Position numbers and translations under genes: made by a program
The notes under the pieces: model-generated
The model's database searches: none
Told to the model about the DNA's origin: nothing
The model's input: only the letters and a program-made list of their open reading frames with translations
Shown here: positions 1 through 5,530 of the stretch, piece after piece
Layout of the letters: every line of letters begins with the position of its first letter
Numbering within the stretch: the stretch's first letter is position 1
DNA from: Thioalkalivibrio sp.
GTDB lineage: Bacteria > Pseudomonadota > Gammaproteobacteria > Ectothiorhodospirales > Ectothiorhodospiraceae
DNA length: 5,984 bases
Reading direction: 5' to 3'
Assembly: GCA_003550945.1 (NCBI GenBank)
Contig: PULL01000206.1
Location: 1-5,984, forward strand

Positions 1-767
1 CCGGCAATGCTTTCGGCACCGCCGGCCACCGCGTGGTGGTCGAGGCGTTCCTCACCGGCGAGGAGGCCAGTTTCATCTGCATGATCGACGGCGAACACGT
101 GCTGCCGCTGGCCAGCTCGCAGGATCACAAGGCGCGCGACGACGGCGACCGCGGCCCGAACACCGGCGGCATGGGCGCCTACTCCCCGGCGCCTGTCGTG
201 ACCCCGGAACTGCACCGGCGCCTGCTGGCCGAGGTGATCGGACCCACACTGCAGGGCATGCGCGCCGAGGGCGAGCGCTACACCGGCTTCCTCTATGCGG
301 GCGTGATGGTGGACCCACAGGGCAATCCGCAGGTGCTGGAATTCAACTGCCGCTTCGGCGACCCGGAGACCCAGCCGATCCTGATGCGCCTGAACAGCGA
401 TCTTGCCGACATGATCGAGGCCGCGATCGACGGCCGCCTCGACGCCATCGAGGCCGACTGGGACGAGCGTGTCGCGCTCGGCGTGGTGCTGGCAGCCGGC
501 GGCTATCCTTTGGACTACCGCAAGGGAGATCCGATCACCGGCCTTGACGCGGCGAACAGCGACACCAGCCGCGTGTTCCACGCCGGCACGCGAAGGCTTG
601 ACGACGGCACGGTGGTCACCGACGGCGGCCGCGTGCTCTGCGTGGTCGGGCTCGGCGACGACTTCCGCGCGGCGCAACAGAATGCCTACCGGGCCTCGCA
701 AGGGATCCGATTCAACGATATATTCTTTCGGACCGACATTGGCCATCGCGCGCTGGAACGTTCCTGA
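1..767 (+). CDS. purD: Phosphoribosylamine-glycine ligase (GAR synthetase), 3' part
   Basis: This is the C-terminal part of PurD, the cytosolic ligase that joins 5-phosphoribosylamine and glycine using ATP, the second step of de novo purine synthesis. The reading frame is open from base 3 to the TGA at 765-767, giving 254 visible residues of a protein usually about 425-430 long; the start lies off the left edge. The ATP-grasp core is clear: GEEAS near the beginning, SQDHK followed by GPNTGGMGAYSP (153-188), and the metal-binding EFNCRFGDPETQP (339-377), whose Glu and Asn coordinate magnesium in this family. The C-terminal domain carries AAGGYP, VFHAGT and NGGRVLCV-like segments. The visible part runs almost without gaps against E. 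coli PurD as remembered. glgP follows after 59 nt on the same strand with no terminator between. No frameshift or missing residue is seen. Confidence 0.97.
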   Translation, partial: GNAFGTAGHRVVVEAFLTGEEASFICMIDGEHVLPLASSQDHKARDDGDRGPNTGGMGAYSPAPVVTPELHRRLLAEVIGPTLQGMRAEGERYTGFLYAGVMVDPQGNPQVLEFNCRFGDPETQPILMRLNSDLADMIEAAIDGRLDAIEADWDERVALGVVLAAGGYPLDYRKGDPITGLDAANSDTSRVFHAGTRRLDDGTVVTDGGRVLCVVGLGDDFRAAQQNAYRASQGIRFNDIFFRTDIGHRALERS

Positions 768-814
768 GCTTCGCCGGAACGCCCACAGCCGCAGGCTTCC
801 CACGACCATCCACC

Positions 815-819
815 GGAGG
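815..819 (+). promoter_or_regulatory. Ribosome binding site of glgP
   Basis: GGAGG lies 7 nt before the ATG at 827, an ideal Shine-Dalgarno core and spacing. It fixes the phosphorylase start. The 59-nt gap after purD (768-826) contains only a 4-bp AGCC/GGCT stem (787-797) with no T-run, so read-through from purD is plausible. No clear promoter is visible in the gap. Confidence 0.8.
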
Positions 820-826
820 TCACGCG

Positions 827-3328
827 ATGAGCGCAGCACCTGACGACACCAATCCACGGCACCACCTGTCGCCGCTCGCCTGCGACAGTGACAGCCTGCG
901 CCAGTCGATCCGCGACGCGCTGGTCCGGGCGGTCGGCAAGGATCCCGATCTCGCGACCCCGCGCGACTGGCTGCACGCAGTCTCGTTCGCGATCCGGGAA
1001 CGGATCATCGAACGTCGCGTGGTCACCCGGCGACAGTTCGCCGAGGAAGACGTGAAGCGGGTGTTCTACCTTTCGATGGAATACCTCATCGGCCGAATGC
1101 TCGAGGCGAACCTGCGCAACATGGGCGTCTTCGAGGCCACGCAAGAGGCGCTGGCGGAACTCGGTGTCGACTTCCGCGAGATCGCGCGGCTGGAGGAGGA
1201 CGCAGCGCTGGGCAACGGCGGCCTGGGGCGGCTCGCGGCCTGCATTCTCGAATCGATGGCGACACAGGGCTATCCGGGATACGGCTACGGGATCCGCTAC
1301 GAATTCGGGATGTTCCAGCAGCACATCGAGCACTTCCGCCAGGTCGAGCATCCGGACACCTGGCTGCGCTACGGCAACCCCTGGGAGTTTCCCCGGCCGG
1401 AGAAGATCTTCCCGGTGCGCTTCTACGGCTATGTGGTCGAACATCACGAACAGGACGGAGAGAACTGCTTCACCTGGGAAGACGGCGAAGAGGTCATCGC
1501 GATGGCCTACGACTATCCCACCGCGGGCTTTGAACGGCGCAACGTGAACAATCTCCGCCTGTGGGCGGCGAAACCGACGCGGGATTTCGACCTGCGCTAT
1601 TTCAACGAGGGCGACTACATCCGAGCGGTTGCGGACAAGAACGAATCCGAGACCATCTCGATGGTGCTGTACCCGAACGACGTCACCGCGATCGGCAAGG
1701 AACTGCGCCTGAAGCAGGAATATTTCTTCGTTTCGGCGTCGCTGCAGGACATCCTCGACCGCCACCTGAATCTGGGCTACGAGCTCACGGCGCTGGCGGA
1801 CAAGGCCGCGATCCAGCTGAACGACACCCACCCCGCGATCGCGGTGGCCGAGCTGATGCGGCTGCTGGTGGACCAGCATCGTTTGCCCTGGCCGCAGGCC
1901 TGGGACATCACCCGCAACGTGTTCTCCTACACCAACCACACCCTGATGCCCGAAGCACTGGAGACCTGGCCGGTCGCGCTGATGGAGCGCGTGCTGCCCC
2001 GGCACATGCTGATCATCTACAACATCAACCACGATTTCCTGGAGGAGGTACGTCACCGCTTCCCGGGAGAGCACGACCTGCTCGGACGTCTGTCGATCAT
2101 CGACGAGGGGCACGGGCGGCGGGTCCGCATGGCACACCTGGCGGTGGTCGGCTCGCACAAGGTCAACGGCGTGGCCGCACTGCACACCAACCTGCTGAAG
2201 GAAACGCTGTTTGCCGACTTCTTCCGGGTGTGGCCCGAGCGCTTCATCAACGTGACCAACGGCGTGACCCCGCGCCTGTGGATGGTGCAGGCGAATCCGG
2301 CGCTGACCGCGCTGATCGACTCCCGCATTGGCACCGACTGGAAATACGATCTCGACCGCCTGAAGCAGTTCACGCCCTACGCCTCGGACGAAAAGACCCG
2401 CGCGGCCTTCCTCGAGGTCAAGCGGCAGAACAAGAAGCGGCTGGCATCCCTGGTGAAGAAGCGCACCGGCATCGAGATCTGGCCGGACGTGATGTACGAC
2501 GTACAGATCAAGCGCATCCACGAATACAAGCGCCAGTTGCTGAAGCTGCTGCACATGATCGAGCTCTACCAGCGCATCCGCGACGGCGAGGACGTGCCGC
2601 CCCGGGTGGTGCTGTTCGCGGGCAAGGCGGCCCCCGGCTACCAGCGCGCGAAGAACATCATCGAGGTCATCAACGAGGTCGCGGACATCATCAACCACGA
2701 CCCGATGGTCGGCGACCGCCTGAAGTGCGTGTTCTTCCCGAACTACGAGGTCAGCTCGGCCGCGATCATCATCCCGGCGGCCGATCTGTCGCAGCAGATC
2801 TCCACCGCCGGGTTCGAGGCGTCGGGTACCGGCAACATGAAGCTCGCGCTGAATGGTGCGCTAACCATCGGCACGCTGGACGGCGCGAACATCGAGATCC
2901 GCGACGCGGTGGGCGAGGAAAACATCTTCATCTTCGGGATGACTGCACGCCAGGTCGCCGAGCACCGTGCCGCCCACGTGCAGCCCAGTTCGCACCTGGA
3001 CTCGCATCCACGCCTGCGCACGATCGTCGACGCGCTGCGCACCGGGTTCTTCGCCAATGGCGGGCGGGCGCTGCACGCGCAGTTGGCCAGTTATTTGCTC
3101 GAAGAAGACCCGTTCTTCGTGCTCGCCGACTACGCCGCCTACAGCGAAGCCTGCAACCGGGCGGACCACCTGTACCAGGATCGCGACGCCTGGGCGGAAG
3201 CCGCCCTGCTGAACATCGCCCGCATGAGCTATTTCTCGATCGACCGGACGGTGCGCGAGTACGCGGAAAACATCTGGGACGTGCTGCCGGAACCCGTGCA
3301 GCCCCCCTGCCCGCCTCCAGGGAACTGA
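827..3328 (+). CDS. glgP: Glycogen/maltodextrin (alpha-glucan) phosphorylase
   Basis: A GT35-family, PLP-dependent enzyme that releases glucose-1-phosphate from the non-reducing ends of glycogen or maltodextrins in the cytosol. It is complete at 833 residues (family about 800-845). Visible landmarks: YLSMEYLIGR (81-90); the glycine-rich stretch GNGGLGRLAACILES (129-143); LNDTHP (331-336); YTNHTLMPEALE with the catalytic-site His371; KRIHEYKRQ (562-570), whose Lys562, Arg563 and Lys568 match the phosphate/PLP-site residues of the rabbit enzyme; AGKAAPGY (598-605); and ASGTGNMK with Lys672, the lysine that holds PLP. The N-terminus lacks the phosphorylatable serine segment of animal enzymes, as is usual in bacteria. 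The tail after about residue 821 is a proline-rich, probably disordered extension. Sequence alone does not separate GlgP from MalP preference; no other glycogen genes are in view to decide it. The next gene, rimO, is convergent. Confidence 0.96.
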   Translation: MSAAPDDTNPRHHLSPLACDSDSLRQSIRDALVRAVGKDPDLATPRDWLHAVSFAIRERIIERRVVTRRQFAEEDVKRVFYLSMEYLIGRMLEANLRNMGVFEATQEALAELGVDFREIARLEEDAALGNGGLGRLAACILESMATQGYPGYGYGIRYEFGMFQQHIEHFRQVEHPDTWLRYGNPWEFPRPEKIFPVRFYGYVVEHHEQDGENCFTWEDGEEVIAMAYDYPTAGFERRNVNNLRLWAAKPTRDFDLRYFNEGDYIRAVADKNESETISMVLYPNDVTAIGKELRLKQEYFFVSASLQDILDRHLNLGYELTALADKAAIQLNDTHPAIAVAELMRLLVDQHRLPWPQAWDITRNVFSYTNHTLMPEALETWPVALMERVLPRHMLIIYNINHDFLEEVRHRFPGEHDLLGRLSIIDEGHGRRVRMAHLAVVGSHKVNGVAALHTNLLKETLFADFFRVWPERFINVTNGVTPRLWMVQANPALTALIDSRIGTDWKYDLDRLKQFTPYASDEKTRAAFLEVKRQNKKRLASLVKKRTGIEIWPDVMYDVQIKRIHEYKRQLLKLLHMIELYQRIRDGEDVPPRVVLFAGKAAPGYQRAKNIIEVINEVADIINHDPMVGDRLKCVFFPNYEVSSAAIIIPAADLSQQISTAGFEASGTGNMKLALNGALTIGTLDGANIEIRDAVGEENIFIFGMTARQVAEHRAAHVQPSSHLDSHPRLRTIVDALRTGFFANGGRALHAQLASYLLEEDPFFVLADYAAYSEACNRADHLYQDRDAWAEAALLNIARMSYFSIDRTVREYAENIWDVLPEPVQPPCPPPGN

Positions 3329-3355
3329 GGGCTCCCGCGCCCGCGCCCTCCCGAA

Positions 3356-3378
3356 CCCTCTCCGGCACGCGGGGAGGG
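3356..3378. repeat. First hairpin of a REP-like doublet between glgP and rimO
   Basis: Left arm 3356-3364 (CCCTCTCCG) pairs with right arm 3370-3378 (CGGGGAGGG) around a 5-nt loop; one of the nine pairs is a G-T wobble. There is no T-run after it. Its arms closely resemble those of the next hairpin (3387-3412), so the two look like copies of one palindromic unit. C-rich CCCTCTCC...GGAGAGGG units of this kind are familiar dispersed intergenic palindromes in high-GC proteobacteria; membership of such a family is inferred. Confidence 0.55.
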
Positions 3379-3386
3379 AGCACTCT

Positions 3387-3417
3387 CCCCTCTCCCGCTC
3401 GCGGGTGAGGGGTTTTT
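3387..3417 (+). terminator. Rho-independent terminator of glgP (second hairpin of the doublet)
   Basis: Arms CCCCTCTCCCG (3387-3397) and CGGGTGAGGGG (3402-3412) form an 11-position stem with one mismatch and a CTCG loop, followed directly by TTTTT (3413-3417). It lies 58 nt past the glgP stop. The last T is also the final base of the antisense rimO stop codon (3417-3419), so the terminator abuts the end of rimO. Read on the minus strand the hairpin has no trailing T-run, so it looks directional, although the GC-rich stem could slow polymerase from either side. Confidence 0.75.
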
Positions 3418-4751
3418 CAGACGACCCGCGCGTAGAGGTCGTGCTCCGTCGCGCCGGTGATCTCGACCTCGAGAAAGCGGCCGGTGGGGGCATCGGCACC
3501 CTCGACAAACACCAACCCGTCGATCTCCGGTGCATCCCCGCGCGAGCGGGCGATCAGCGTGCCGTCTTCGTCACGCCCGTCCACCAGCACGGTCTCACGG
3601 CCACCAATGCGGGCCTGCAACCGATCGGCACTGATGCCGGCCTGCGTCTGCATGAACGCTTCCAGCCGGGCCTGCTTCTCGGCTTCGGGTACCGCGCCCG
3701 GCAGCGCATTCGCCGCCGCCCCTTCCACCGGGGAATAGGCGAACGCGCCGACGCGGTCCAGCTGCGCCTCCTGCAGAAAGTCGAGCAGCGCCTCGAATTC
3801 GGCCTCGGTCTCGCCCGGAAACCCGACGATGAAAGTCGAGCGCAGCACGAGCTCCGGTACCTGCTCGCGCCAGCGGCGGATGCGCTCCAGCACCCGCTCG
3901 GCCGCGGCCGGCCGGCGCATCGCCTTCAGGATCCGCGGATGGCCGTGCTGCAACGGCATATCCAGGTAAGGCAGCAGGCGCCCCTCGGCCATCAGCGGGA
4001 TCAGGCGGTCCACGTGCGGGTAGGGGTACACGTAGTGCAGGCGCACCCAGATTCCAAGCTCTCCAAGTGCCGTCGCCAGGCTGGTGATGTCCGACCGCAT
4101 CGGACGCCCGTTCACGAAACCGGTCCGGTAGCGCAGGTCGGCACCGTAGGCCGAGGTGTCCTGCGAGATCACCAGCAGTTCCTGCACCCCGGCCGCGGCC
4201 AGGCGTTCGGCTTCGCCGACGATCTCGCCGATGGGGCGGCTCGCGAGGTCACCGCGCAGACTCGGAATGATGCAGAAGCTGCAGCGGTGGTTGCAGCCTT
4301 CGGAAATCTTCAGGTAGGCGTAGTGACGCGGGGTCAGCTTGATGCCCTGCGGGGGAACCAGGGTCGCGAACGGATCGTGGGGCGGCGGCAGCCGCTCGTG
4401 CACCGCCGCCATCACTTCCTCGAACGCCTGCGGTCCGGTGACCGCCAGCACCTCCGGGTAGGCCTCCCGGATGCGCGCGGCATCCCGCCCCAGGCAGCCG
4501 GTGACGACAACCCGGCCGTTCTCCGTCAGCGCCTCGCCGATCGCGTCCAGGGACTCGGCAATCGCGCTGTCGATGAAACCGCAGGTGTTGACCACCACGA
4601 GGTCGGCAGCGGCGTAGTCAGCCGCGATGCCGTAGCCCTCGGCGCGCAGCCGGGACAGGATCTGCTCGGAATCGACCAGCGCCTTCGGACAGCCCAGGCT
4701 GACGAACCCAACCTGCGGCTCGGGGCTTGACATTTGCGCAAGCTTATTCAC
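3417..4751 (-). CDS. rimO: Ribosomal protein uS12 methylthiotransferase RimO
   Basis: A radical-SAM enzyme that adds a methylthio group to the conserved aspartate of ribosomal protein uS12 (Asp88/89, depending on numbering). It has 444 residues, matching the roughly 440 of E. coli RimO. The N-terminal MTTase domain holds the three auxiliary-cluster cysteines Cys21 (SLGCPKALVDSE), Cys57 (NTCGFIDSA) and Cys86 (TGCLGRD). The radical-SAM CxxxCxxC is Cys153, Cys157 and Cys160. LPYLDMPLQHG (260-270) and STFIVGFPGET (305-315) follow, and a C-terminal TRAM domain runs from about residue 377 to the end. GCPKxxVDSE and the PLQH region favour RimO over the tRNA enzyme MiaB. The GTG start at 4751 is preferred because GGAGG (4756-4760) sits just upstream; an ATG seven codons in (4731-4733) has no ribosome binding site. 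It is convergent with glgP and divergent from rpmE. Confidence 0.96.
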   Translation of the reverse strand: MNKLAQMSSPEPQVGFVSLGCPKALVDSEQILSRLRAEGYGIAADYAAADLVVVNTCGFIDSAIAESLDAIGEALTENGRVVVTGCLGRDAARIREAYPEVLAVTGPQAFEEVMAAVHERLPPPHDPFATLVPPQGIKLTPRHYAYLKISEGCNHRCSFCIIPSLRGDLASRPIGEIVGEAERLAAAGVQELLVISQDTSAYGADLRYRTGFVNGRPMRSDITSLATALGELGIWVRLHYVYPYPHVDRLIPLMAEGRLLPYLDMPLQHGHPRILKAMRRPAAAERVLERIRRWREQVPELVLRSTFIVGFPGETEAEFEALLDFLQEAQLDRVGAFAYSPVEGAAANALPGAVPEAEKQARLEAFMQTQAGISADRLQARIGGRETVLVDGRDEDGTLIARSRGDAPEIDGLVFVEGADAPTGRFLEVEITGATEHDLYARVV

Positions 4752-4755
4752 AGGA

Positions 4756-4760
4756 CCTCC
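4756..4760 (-). promoter_or_regulatory. Ribosome binding site deciding the rimO GTG start
   Basis: On the minus strand GGAGG ends 4 nt before the GTG at 4751-4749. That spacing is slightly short but usable. The alternative ATG (4733-4731) would be 22 nt away, too far. A 5-bp stem with a 3-nt loop (CGGCG/CGCCG, 4765-4777) lies immediately upstream of it. Confidence 0.65.
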
Positions 4761-4817
4761 GGGCCGGCGTTACGCCGTGCAAGACCGCGGCTATCGGGGT
4801 CCGGGTGCCCGGGACGC

Positions 4818-4862
4818 AGAAAAATTTCTTCATTTTTTTCATGTACTTCATGATTTCGATCA
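4818..4862. repeat. AT-rich patch with a 9-nt periodic TTCATG repeat
   Basis: These 45 nt are about 24% G+C (11 of 45), in a window that is otherwise strongly GC-rich. TTCATT (4829-4834), TTCATG (4838-4843) and TTCATG (4847-4852) begin exactly 9 nt apart, followed by a degenerate TTCGAT (4855-4860). Read on the minus strand it would encode HEVHEKNEE-like peptide. That pattern matches spurious 'NHEEHEEHE'-type ORFs made by a 9-nt periodic dispersed intergenic repeat seen in many environmental bacterial genomes; assignment to that family is inferred from memory. Confidence 0.5.
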
Positions 4863-4922
4863 AGACGTGACCGGAAGCGCGGAACCCAGGATTGACGAGG
4901 CCTGCCGCGGTCCAGTGACATA

Positions 4923-4957
4923 CCATCCACAGAGTTATCCACAGGATCCGTGGATAA
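4923..4957. promoter_or_regulatory. Cluster of DnaA-box-like sites around an inverted repeat
   Basis: TTATCCACA (4935-4943) is a perfect strong DnaA box. An opposed copy, TTATCCACG on the minus strand (4957-4949), has one mismatch, and CCATCCACA (4923-4931), in the same direction as the first and 12 nt upstream, has two. The first pair forms a perfect 9-bp inverted repeat, GTTATCCAC (4934-4942) and GTGGATAAC (4950-4958), with a 7-nt spacer that contains the palindrome GGATCC. There is no T-run, so a terminator is unlikely. DnaA binding is inferred from the consensus; an operator for another regulator is possible. Confidence 0.55.
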
Positions 4958-5061
4958 CCGGCAAAGCCCCCTGCCCGCTCAAGCACTTGGAACCGGTTTC
5001 TGAGAGCGCCGGGAGATTGTCGCTGAAATGACCTGGGGCCACAGGCAGACCATCCGCCGAC

Positions 5062-5091
5062 TTGCCAGCCACCAACGGCGCCCGCTATTCT
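5062..5091 (+). promoter_or_regulatory. Candidate sigma-70 promoter of rpmE
   Basis: TTGCCA (5062-5067, five of six to TTGACA) and TATTCT (5086-5091, four of six to TATAAT) are separated by 18 nt. Transcription would start near 5097-5099, leaving a leader of about 30 nt before the rpmE ATG. The local TATTCTATAGG is AT-rich against its surroundings. Position relative to the gene supports it; there is no other evidence. Confidence 0.5.
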
Positions 5092-5129
5092 ATAGGACTT
5101 TTCGCCGGAACCCGACCCGAGCCAGAGAC

Positions 5130-5333
5130 ATGAAAGCGAACATCCACCCGAAATACCACGAGGTCAAGGTCACCTGCAGTTGCGGGAACACCTTTGAAAC
5201 CCGTTCCACCTTCGGCGGCAGCGAGATGCACCTCGACGTCTGCTCCCAGTGCCACCCGTTCTACACGGGCAAGCAGAAGATGCTGGACACCGCCGGTCAG
5301 GTCGACAAGTTCCGCCGCCGCTACGGCTTCTGA
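5130..5333 (+). CDS. rpmE: 50S ribosomal protein bL31, zinc-binding (C+) type
   Basis: bL31 sits on the large subunit and forms part of an inter-subunit bridge. The gene encodes 67 residues (E. coli 70), beginning MKANIHPKYHEV and carrying STFGG, LDVCSQCHPF, YTGKQK and a basic end, VDKFRRRYGF. Four cysteines, Cys16, Cys18, Cys38 and Cys41 (CxC and CxxC), are the zinc ligands of the C+ form, so this is the primary zinc-dependent paralogue rather than the cysteine-free ykgM type. The frame stays open upstream to 5028, but family length and the conserved start fix the ATG at 5130. Only a weak GAG/AGAG lies before it, with no strong Shine-Dalgarno sequence. E. coli rpmE is reported to be autoregulated at translation; whether that applies here cannot be seen. 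No Zur operator is recognised. It is monocistronic by context, with its own promoter and a downstream hairpin. Confidence 0.97.
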   Translation: MKANIHPKYHEVKVTCSCGNTFETRSTFGGSEMHLDVCSQCHPFYTGKQKMLDTAGQVDKFRRRYGF

Positions 5334-5340
5334 TCCCGGC

Positions 5341-5362
5341 CACGCGCCCCCGATGGCGCGTG
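5341..5362. repeat. Hairpin immediately after rpmE
   Basis: A perfect 8-bp inverted repeat, CACGCGCC (5341-5348) and GGCGCGTG (5355-5362), with a 6-nt loop, begins 8 nt after the rpmE stop. No T-run follows, so on its own it is not a canonical intrinsic terminator. It may protect the 3' end of the short rpmE mRNA or act with the next hairpin. Confidence 0.55.
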
Positions 5363-5379
5363 CCTCGCTCGGCTTCCCC

Positions 5380-5414
5380 CGGGCACCCCGCTGCAACGGG
5401 GTGCCCGTTGCGTT
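5380..5414 (+). terminator. Likely terminator of rpmE
   Basis: A perfect 11-bp stem, CGGGCACCCCG (5380-5390) and CGGGGTGCCCG (5397-5407), with loop CTGCAA, is followed by an interrupted T-rich tract TTGCGTTT (5408-5415). The stem is very strong but the tract is weak, so termination is likely but may be incomplete. It separates rpmE from the downstream peptidase gene. Confidence 0.65.
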
Positions 5415-5467
5415 TGGGGGGCTCTCGGTGCGCCTCTCCCGTTAAGGCAACGTTCACAGCGGCGGGC

Positions 5468-5473
5468 TAGAAT
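5468..5473 (+). promoter_or_regulatory. Possible -10 element for the M48 peptidase gene
   Basis: TAGAAT matches TATAAT at five of six positions and lies 57 nt before the ATG at 5531, after the rpmE terminator. No good -35 sits at 16-18 nt; TTCACA (5453-5458) is only 9 nt away. The promoter would need an activator or an alternative recognition mode, or the match may be chance. Confidence 0.3.
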
Positions 5474-5516
5474 TTCGTCAATCCTGAACCCATCGGGAGA
5501 ATCCGCCCAGATCCGC

Positions 5517-5523
5517 GAGGTGA
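5517..5523 (+). promoter_or_regulatory. Ribosome binding site of the M48 peptidase gene
   Basis: GAGGTGA is a seven-base match to the anti-Shine-Dalgarno sequence and ends 7 nt before the ATG at 5531. This strongly supports that start over the in-frame ATG at residue 24, which would leave too short a signal peptide. Confidence 0.75.
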
Positions 5524-5530
5524 CAGCACC

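Larger units (their letters stand above)
4752..5129. other. Gene-free divergent region between rimO and rpmE
   Basis: 378 nt with no credible coding sequence. From left to right it holds the rimO ribosome binding site and a small hairpin, a GC-rich stretch, the AT-rich periodic patch (4818-4862), the DnaA-box-like cluster (4923-4957), about 100 nt in which I see nothing distinctive beyond two AACCGG words (4956-4961 and 4991-4996), and the rpmE promoter. The short frames open here on both strands have no start signals or recognisable protein features. I found no convincing promoter for rimO. Confidence 0.7.

Noticed and set aside
686..2698. Long open frame (670 codons) antisense to glgP
   Set aside because: It lies wholly opposite a well-recognised phosphorylase gene, has a composition typical of antisense frames in high-GC DNA (rich in Val, Asp, His, Arg, Gln), shows no recognisable domain and has no supporting start signal.
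1561..3408. 615-codon open frame overlapping glgP in another forward frame
   Set aside because: Arg/Gly/Ala/Pro-rich frame-shifted shadow of glgP, with no family resemblance; the phosphorylase motifs are continuous in the true frame, so this is not a frameshift product.
3405..4730. 441-codon open frame antisense to rimO
   Set aside because: Mirror frame of a clear RimO gene; its residues follow from the complementary strand, and no domain is recognised.
4934..4958. Inverted repeat read as an intrinsic terminator
   Set aside because: No T-run on either strand, and it lies upstream of two divergent genes rather than after one; the arm sequence is better explained by DnaA boxes.
4744..5031. 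Small open frames on both strands in the rimO-rpmE gap
   Set aside because: They run through the AT-rich periodic repeat and the DnaA-box cluster, giving HEVHEKNEE- or FLHFFHVLHDF-like peptides typical of translated repeats, and lack ribosome binding sites.
5028..5129. 34-residue N-terminal extension of bL31
   Set aside because: The bL31 family starts at the MKxxIHP segment; the extension would run through the candidate promoter and has no family counterpart.
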